From positions 1-39,062 of the forward strand of contig NZ_MZGT01000050.1 in NCBI RefSeq assembly GCF_002029255.1: a stretch of 39,062 nucleotides of DNA, given 5' to 3'. Numbering within the stretch: the stretch's first letter is position 1; the number at the start of each line of letters is the position of its first letter. Of this stretch, positions 34,195 through 39,062 are shown in pieces. The position numbers and the translations under genes are program-made. The stretch is from Clostridium chromiireducens. Lineage in GTDB: Bacteria > Bacillota > Clostridia > Clostridiales > Clostridiaceae. The notes beneath the pieces are model-generated. The model did not search any database. It was given only the letters and a program-made list of their open reading frames with translations, and was not told the DNA's origin.

Positions 34195-35481
34195 TTATCT
34201 ATTCACTACTGTATCATTAGCCATTTTTCCTGTTGAATCTAAGTAATAAGACTTTCCATCCGAGCCTTCAATCCATCCAGTTTTCATAGCACCACTGCTA
34301 TCAAGGTAATACCAATTACCAGACGAATCTTCTAACCAACCCATTTGCATTACTCCACTTTTGTTTAAGTAATACCAATTTTTATCTAAGCTTATCCAGC
34401 CTATTTGCATTTCTCCATTTTCATTGAAATAATACCAATTATTATTGTTAGATAGCCATCCTGTAGCCATATATCCATCTTCTTTTAAGTAATAGTTTTT
34501 TCCTGTATTTTTGTCAAACCACCACTTATTTTTTAAAGCTTCTCCGGTTCCATCTATATACTTCCACTTTCCATTGACTCTTTGCCATGCATTAAGTTTG
34601 TTAGTGTCAGTTTGTATTGTAAAACTTTGGCCATTTGATGAACTTGTACTTGTTTCAGCAGCTGATGTTGAACTTTTTCCTCTATATATATTTAATGTAT
34701 AAGTTGCATCATCATCATCATTTTCAATATATATTTTTATAATGTTATTTCCCTTATCTAAGCTTACTGTTTTTTCATAGTCATCATCTTCATCTACGGA
34801 GTTATCGTTAATTTCAACTAAATCATCATCATTTTCTGGAGTTGCTTTAACAACTACTTCATCAACATCTTCATCTACACTTAAATTATAGTCAGTTTGT
34901 TTCTTTGAAAAACCAATACTTCCATTACTTAAATGAATATTAGCTAAATATGCATGATCAGTATCTTCTTCTACATCAGAATTTACAACTGGCTTTTTCA
35001 CATGTATCACATAAGTTTTTTCACAATTAGTTACATCACCGTTATCATATGCCTTTTTATATGCATCTTCACTTTTGTAAGTTCTTAAATAAACAGTTTC
35101 ATAACTAGAATCAACATCAATGTATTCACCAACATTTTCACCTTTTTCAATTTTACCTTCTGAGGTAAATTGCTTAACTACGTATCCACTTCCCTTTACC
35201 TCTGCTGATATTTCAAAGCCGTCAGCACCTGTAAGTTCTACATAATAATCTTTTTGTGTTGTTAAGGCTTTCTCATCACCATAGTAACTATCACGTAATT
35301 CAAGTTCACTTCCTGTACTTCTGGTTATTGTTAATGTACTTAATTCTCCATTACCAGCTCCTTTATAGGTTGCTGCATGAGCTTCAACACTTCCAAATAT
35401 AAAGTTATCACTTGGCAAAACACATGAAATTGCTCCAATCACAAGACTTACAGCAATTATATGTTTAATCTTTTTATGCAT
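34195..35481 (-). CDS. Secreted cell-wall-binding protein, lacks the terminal module
   Basis: The start is ATG 35481 (MHKKIKHIIAVSLVIGA), behind TAGGAGGAAG. The frame from 35520 lacks a site. The protein has 428 residues: a signal peptide ending near AHA-AT, an uncommon N-terminal domain (STLTITRSTGSELELRDSYY, with a second strand set at CEKTYVIHVKK) shared with the neighbour at 35721, one cadherin-like domain and five or more wall-binding repeats. It stops at MANDTVVNR, where the paralogues continue through GYKLG...GAW, so the last module is lost. The end is a plain TAA without other disruption. Confidence 0.8.
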   Translation of the reverse strand: MHKKIKHIIAVSLVIGAISCVLPSDNFIFGSVEAHAATYKGAGNGELSTLTITRSTGSELELRDSYYGDEKALTTQKDYYVELTGADGFEISAEVKGSGYVVKQFTSEGKIEKGENVGEYIDVDSSYETVYLRTYKSEDAYKKAYDNGDVTNCEKTYVIHVKKPVVNSDVEEDTDHAYLANIHLSNGSIGFSKKQTDYNLSVDEDVDEVVVKATPENDDDLVEINDNSVDEDDDYEKTVSLDKGNNIIKIYIENDDDDATYTLNIYRGKSSTSAAETSTSSSNGQSFTIQTDTNKLNAWQRVNGKWKYIDGTGEALKNKWWFDKNTGKNYYLKEDGYMATGWLSNNNNWYYFNENGEMQIGWISLDKNWYYLNKSGVMQMGWLEDSSGNWYYLDSSGAMKTGWIEGSDGKSYYLDSTGKMANDTVVNR

Positions 35482-35697
35482 AATCTTCCTCCTAGCATAT
35501 TGTTCTAAATTATATAACATCTTTTATTTATACAAGTTTTAATATATGGATATTTTTAATATAATTGTATATTTATTATTTATATAATCATGATATCACA
35601 ATTTAAATTAATTATAAATATATAACTATATTACTATATAAACCTAATAATACTACATACTTCTAAACTTTTTGTTATATAATTATTAACATTTTAT

Positions 35698-35721
35698 AAA
35701 TCTTTGCATCCTGGAAGATTT
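35698..35721 (-). terminator. Weak candidate terminator after the 35721-37466 gene
   Basis: AAATCTT (35698-35704) pairs with AAGATTT (35715-35721) directly after the stop codon. On the minus strand it is followed by AT-rich DNA with only a short T run, so it is a weak call. Confidence 0.3.
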
Positions 35722-37466
35722 TAAATTATTAAAGCTCCATTATTGTTGAACTTATAAGTTTTTTCACCAATTGTTTTAGTTCCTGTTGCCATTGTTCCAT
35801 CTTCATCTAAATAATATTTTGAATTATAGTCAATTAACCATCCTTTTTGCATTGTTCCGTTTGCATTAAAGAAGTACCACTTACTATTATCAGATAACCA
35901 ACCTGTCTTCATTGATCCGTCTGCATTTAGATAATATGCCTCTTCAATTTTTGTGGTATTTTGTGGATTTGCATTTGTTTCTGTTGAAGTATTGGCACTA
36001 CTTTGATTTGTAACTTCTTCTTTATACCAACCTGTCTTCATTGCTCCATCCGTGCCTAGCATATACCACTTTCCGTCTGTATATTGCCACCCTGTAAGCA
36101 TTGCTCCCTTATTATCCATTAGATACCACTTTTCATTATCTTTAAACCAACCACTTAATCTAAGTCCATTTTTATCTAAGTAACAATATACTTTTTGTTC
36201 CTTATCAAACAACCAGGAATTCTTTAATATACTTCCATTTTCATCGTAATATTTCCAACCTTCACTGGTTTGAACCCATTGTGATTTTTTACCTGTTGTA
36301 TCTGTATCGGTATTTTGATTACCTTGGTTGTTCTCAGCTTTACCCCTGTTTACTGTTAATGTATAAGTCCTCTTCTTATCATTTACTTCGTCTTCAACTA
36401 CTATCTTTATAATATTTTCACCTTTAGTTAAAGACACTTTCTTTTCATAGTCATCATTAGACTTAACTTCGTCTCCATTAATTGTAACTAAATATTCTTC
36501 ATCTTCTGGCGGCGCAGTTACTGTTATCTTGCTTACATCTTCATTAAGATTAACTTCATAAGTATTATCATCCTCTGAAAAATCGAGGTCTCCTTCACTT
36601 ATAGTAAGATCATCTAGGTATATATCATCCTCATTATCTGAAACATCGCCTCTTGTTATATTTAAAGTGTATGTTCTTTGATTATCTTTATTATCCGTAA
36701 TTTTTATTTTAATTTCGTTTTTACCTTTATCTAAAGATATAGTTTTTCTGTAGTTATCACTGTCATCTACTAGATCTCCATCTATTCTTACTCTATCATC
36801 CTCGTTTTCTGGTTTAGCTGTAATCTTTATTTCATCAATAGATGAATCTACCTTAACATCATAAGCAGTTTTTTGCTTTATAAAACTTATGTCACCTTTA
36901 TTAAGATTAAGGCTGCTTAAATAAATAGAATCCTGATCGCTGTCCTCATAAGAACTTTCTGTAGTTTTCTTTAAGTTTATTGTATATTCCTCTTCACAGA
37001 TTCTTACATCTTTTTTCTTATCTTTAGCATCCCTGTATGCCGATAAAGATTCATAGGTTCTTATATAAATAGTTGAATTACCTTTTCCAAGTAAAATTTC
37101 ATCTCCTGGTTTATACGCTGTTGCATCAGCATTATCAGATGTAAATATTTTAACAATGTAATCTCCACCTTTTACATCTGCATCTATTTTAATTCCATCA
37201 CTATCATCAGTAAGCTTTGTATAGTACTCTTTATCTTCACTTAATTTTACTGTATCTCCGTTATAGCTCTCTCTTAAATCAAGAGTGTCTCCATCTAATG
37301 ATTTTATTTTTAATGTTCTCAGTTCTCCAGTGCTTGGAGAATATGAGGCTGCATAAACAGGTTTAGTCATAATATCAAAATTCTTACCTAATGTCATAGA
37401 CGATACTGTTGAGAATCCATTAATAGTAAGAGTAAGTGCAATTATACGTTTGATATTTTTATTCAT
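35721..37466 (-). CDS. Large secreted cell-wall-binding protein with two cadherin-like domains
   Basis: The start is ATG 37466 (MNKNIKRIIALTLTINGF), with GGGGGAA upstream. The longer frame from 37505 is less likely. This 581-residue protein is the largest paralogue. It has a signal peptide, then the N-terminal domain shared with 34195-35481 (LRTLKIKSLDGDTLDLRESY ... CEEEYTINLKK), then two cadherin-like domains (about 185-275 and 280-375), and about eight wall-binding repeats. One repeat is split by a Ser/Thr/Asn-rich insert (NQSSANTSTETNANPQNTT). It ends with KFNNNGALII instead of the GYKLG module. It is the first gene of the array, divergent from the small genes at 37679. Confidence 0.83.
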   Translation of the reverse strand: MNKNIKRIIALTLTINGFSTVSSMTLGKNFDIMTKPVYAASYSPSTGELRTLKIKSLDGDTLDLRESYNGDTVKLSEDKEYYTKLTDDSDGIKIDADVKGGDYIVKIFTSDNADATAYKPGDEILLGKGNSTIYIRTYESLSAYRDAKDKKKDVRICEEEYTINLKKTTESSYEDSDQDSIYLSSLNLNKGDISFIKQKTAYDVKVDSSIDEIKITAKPENEDDRVRIDGDLVDDSDNYRKTISLDKGKNEIKIKITDNKDNQRTYTLNITRGDVSDNEDDIYLDDLTISEGDLDFSEDDNTYEVNLNEDVSKITVTAPPEDEEYLVTINGDEVKSNDDYEKKVSLTKGENIIKIVVEDEVNDKKRTYTLTVNRGKAENNQGNQNTDTDTTGKKSQWVQTSEGWKYYDENGSILKNSWLFDKEQKVYCYLDKNGLRLSGWFKDNEKWYLMDNKGAMLTGWQYTDGKWYMLGTDGAMKTGWYKEEVTNQSSANTSTETNANPQNTTKIEEAYYLNADGSMKTGWLSDNSKWYFFNANGTMQKGWLIDYNSKYYLDEDGTMATGTKTIGEKTYKFNNNGALII

Positions 37467-37495
37467 AAAATTCCCCCTTGTCCCAATATAATATA

Positions 37496-37504
37496 ATTCT
37501 ACCA
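37496..37504 (-). promoter_or_regulatory. Extended -10 motif before the 35721-37466 gene
   Basis: TAGAAT (37496-37501) is preceded by TGG, the same TGGTAGAATTA block as before two other paralogues. No good -35 element is seen at the usual distance. Confidence 0.5.
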
Positions 37505-37678
37505 TGATTTTTGTCTAAAATCTAAATATTTCATTAATTAAATCTGAATATTCCATGAATTAATATTATTATTTTTTCAAATAATAAAACGTAGCTATTT
37601 TTTATTTGAATTATGTTCAAGCTTTTAATAATGCCTATTAATAGCTAAATTTAAACTATTATGTTAGGAGTGATTACT

Positions 37679-37957
37679 ATGAGTAAAGATAAAGCGCCTT
37701 ATGCTCCAACACCTGGTGATTATGATACTAACAAGTTAACTGATATTCATTCATCAGAATCTGAACCTTCTTCTTATGCTAGAAATATAGGAGGCGGTGC
37801 TAATGAACCGCGCTCAAAGAGCAGTTATAATTCCAGCGATAGAAGTATTAAAAAAGAACAAAAATCAGACATTACTGAAAGAATTCCTACAATAATAAAA
37901 TATTCTGATGTTGTGAACCACGATAGTGATGAACATGAATATCAAGGAGAATACTAA
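37679..37957 (+). CDS. Small hydrophilic protein, MSKDK family, copy 1
   Basis: The protein has 92 residues and begins MSKDKAPYAPTPGDYD. It is rich in Ser, Asp, Glu, Lys and Asn, has no membrane segment, signal peptide or cysteine, and ends in an acidic DSDEHEYQGEY. It is probably disordered. The start is ATG 37679, with TTAGGAGTGATT upstream. A start at 37661 would include that site. It is the first of four tandem paralogues and is divergent from the wall-protein array. I do not recognise the family, and its role is unknown. Confidence 0.7.
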   Translation: MSKDKAPYAPTPGDYDTNKLTDIHSSESEPSSYARNIGGGANEPRSKSSYNSSDRSIKKEQKSDITERIPTIIKYSDVVNHDSDEHEYQGEY

Positions 37958-38005
37958 AATTACAAAATCATTTTCAAGCTAAAAATTAATTAAGGAGTGA
38001 TTATA

Positions 38006-38218
38006 ATGAGTAAAGATAAAAACCCATATGGTCAGGCACAAAACCTTTCTCCTCACGAACAAATACCAGAGGTCCACTCAAAGGAACCTAGTGATTCTGA
38101 TATAGAGAAATTAAAGAAACTTTATTTACCAAGCTCAAAAGCCGATAATCGTCCAAGTGAAGAAAGCATCGAAAAAGCCAACGACTTAAATTCCTCCAAA
38201 CCAGACACATTACTATAA
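38006..38218 (+). CDS. Small hydrophilic protein, MSKDK family, copy 2
   Basis: This is a 70-residue protein starting MSKDKNPYGQAQNL. Like its neighbours it is charged, without cysteine or membrane segment, and Ser/Lys/Glu rich. Its C-terminus (LNSSKPDTLL) is less acidic than in the others. The start at 38006 follows TAAGGAGTGATTATA. It lies 48 bases after copy 1. The function is unknown. Confidence 0.68.
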   Translation: MSKDKNPYGQAQNLSPHEQIPEVHSKEPSDSDIEKLKKLYLPSSKADNRPSEESIEKANDLNSSKPDTLL

Positions 38219-38254
38219 TTAACCAAATACTTAATAGAGATTGGAGTGATTCTT

Positions 38255-38497
38255 ATGAGTAAAGATAATATCCCCGCAGAACGAGGTATAAAGGATTATG
38301 AAAGCATAGCTGATTATAAAGCAGCTAGATTAGAATCTTCTGAAAATGCAACCGTAGATTTTACTACTAATTTAAATGAAAGAAATGCTAAGAGTAAGAG
38401 CAACGCAAATATATCAAGAACAAATGTAGATACAGAGCTTATTGACCTTAACGCTGATGGAGATTCTGATGAATCTAAATATGACGATATAATGTAA
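38255..38497 (+). CDS. Small hydrophilic protein, MSKDK family, copy 3
   Basis: This is an 80-residue protein starting MSKDNIPAERGIKDYES and ending DLNADGDSDESKYDDIM. It is charged, with Asn/Ser/Asp runs and no cysteine or hydrophobic core. The start at 38255 has TTGGAGTGATTCTT upstream. It follows copy 2 by 36 bases. The only recognisable feature is membership in this tandem set. Confidence 0.68.
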   Translation: MSKDNIPAERGIKDYESIADYKAARLESSENATVDFTTNLNERNAKSKSNANISRTNVDTELIDLNADGDSDESKYDDIM

Positions 38498-38580
38498 CTC
38501 TATCTTAAAAATATATAACCAACCGAAAGGAGAAACATTGTTATTTCTGGTATAGGATATATATTTCAAATTATTAATAT

Positions 38581-38608
38581 GATTTATAGTTGATTCATAC
38601 TATAAATC
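38581..38608. other. Perfect inverted repeat between small genes 3 and 4
   Basis: GATTTATAGT (38581-38590) and ACTATAAATC (38599-38608) form a perfect 10-base stem with an 8-base loop. No clear T run follows. The 169-base gap also holds AAAGGAGAAAC at about 38525, a ribosome-binding-like site with no real gene after it. The element may separate copy 4 from the first three. Confidence 0.5.
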
Positions 38609-38666
38609 ACAAGTTTCTTCTTAGAAATATAACACATACATTATTATTAAGTTAGGAGTGATTATA

Positions 38667-38933
38667 ATGGATAAAGAAAAAGTATCTCTTACTTCTGATG
38701 TAAGAGATGATAAGAAAGATGCTTTCGTTAACCCTTATCTACCAAAGATGAGAACTAACTATAGCCCAAGTGATAAAGATGTAGAAAGCGGAACAGGTGT
38801 AGATTTCCCAATAAATATGCCAAATCCAGCTACTGACTCAATCGTTGTTAACAATATATCTAACCAAGAATTTGATTATACACAGGATATGCTTTCTGAT
38901 GAAAACAATGATATAGATAAAGATAAAGATTAA
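38667..38933 (+). CDS. Small hydrophilic protein, MSKDK family, copy 4
   Basis: This is an 88-residue protein starting MDKEKVSLTSDVRDDKK and ending in a strongly acidic SDENNDIDKDKD. It is the most diverged copy (MDKEK instead of MSKDK). It keeps the same leader, GTTAGGAGTGATTATA, before its start at 38667. It has no cysteine and no membrane segment and is probably disordered. The function is unknown. Confidence 0.68.
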   Translation: MDKEKVSLTSDVRDDKKDAFVNPYLPKMRTNYSPSDKDVESGTGVDFPINMPNPATDSIVVNNISNQEFDYTQDMLSDENNDIDKDKD

Positions 38934-38971
38934 TTGAGAGTGTAAAATAGTCTGTGTAAACTTCATTAGGA

Positions 38972-38980
38972 TGATATAAT
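38972..38980 (+). promoter_or_regulatory. Extended -10 element before the edge gene
   Basis: TGATATAAT matches an extended -10 (TGnTATAAT). It lies about 28 bases before the start at 39009. No good -35 is seen. Confidence 0.4.
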
Positions 38981-39008
38981 AAATTATCAAATGAAGGGAG
39001 CACAGGCT

Positions 39009-39062
39009 ATGTCTTTATCTAGAGATGAATTAGTAAAATTAATTTTGAATAACTCTGATATA
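39009..39062 (+). CDS. Start of a gene cut by the window edge
   Basis: An ATG at 39009, behind AAGGGAGC, opens a frame starting MSLSRDELVKLILNNSDI that is still open at the window end. An in-frame ATG at 38991 overlaps that ribosome binding site, so 39009 is preferred. Eighteen residues are too few to assign a function. Confidence 0.5.
   Translation, partial: MSLSRDELVKLILNNSDI

Noticed and set aside
38525..38550. Ribosome-binding-like AAAGGAG before a TTG
   Set aside because: The frame ends after five codons, so no gene is supported.

Overview
The window reads as chromosomal DNA of a low-GC Gram-positive anaerobe, most likely Clostridium sensu stricto. The evidence is the very AT-rich composition, AGGAGG-type ribosome binding sites, short AT-rich gaps with extended -10 promoters, and a set of secreted proteins that combine cadherin-like beta-sandwich domains with choline-binding-type cell-wall repeats. 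The species assignment is an inference. I saw no rRNA, tRNA or CRISPR array.

Region 1 (1-3700) is a decayed insertion-sequence zone. It holds the C-terminal remnant of an acyltransferase, a broken IS66 tnpC, and two tandem tnpA-tnpB pairs. The second pair is interrupted at the left end of the first, so one IS66 copy appears to have landed inside another. Both tnpA copies and the tnpC are inactivated. Region 2 (3700-4140) is a non-coding gap with stem-loops, a structured block and a probable terminator.

Region 3 (4142-20834, minus strand) is one long, tightly packed polysaccharide operon read from rmlA down to an acyltransferase. The order is rmlA, rmlC, rmlB, a GT2, rmlD (together giving dTDP-rhamnose), a Wzm permease with an unusual ectodomain, a Wzt ATPase with a C-terminal extension, a methyltransferase, a kinase-like/coiled-coil protein, two GT2 glycosyltransferases, an fdtA/qdtA-type ketoisomerase, an ATP-grasp enzyme, a HAD phosphatase, an fdtB/qdtB-type aminotransferase and an acyltransferase-3. 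The methyltransferase and kinase/coiled-coil pair next to Wzt resembles a WbdD chain terminator split into two genes. The fdt genes imply a dTDP-3-amino-3,6-dideoxyhexose, and the ATP-grasp enzyme between them could acylate it with an unusual group. Region 4 (21208-25678, plus strand) is divergent and encodes the initiating polyprenyl-phosphate sugar transferase, a GT4 and an O-antigen ligase/polymerase-like membrane protein. Together regions 3 and 4 contain the parts expected of an ABC-transporter-dependent polymer: initiation, extension, capping, export and ligation. No Wzx or Wzz was seen.

Region 5 (25869-37466, minus strand) is an array of seven secreted cell-wall-binding proteins. Six are paralogues with a signal peptide, one to three acidic cadherin-like domains and C-terminal GW/YY repeats. 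The seventh (27518-29278) is unrelated in its N-terminal part and has the strongest-looking promoter. Several share an extended -10 motif. These proteins may be anchored to the polymer made next door, but that is an inference. Region 6 (37679-39062, plus strand) carries four tandem genes for small, hydrophilic, apparently disordered proteins with a shared MSKDK-like start and near-identical ribosome-binding leader, followed by the start of a further gene cut by the window edge.
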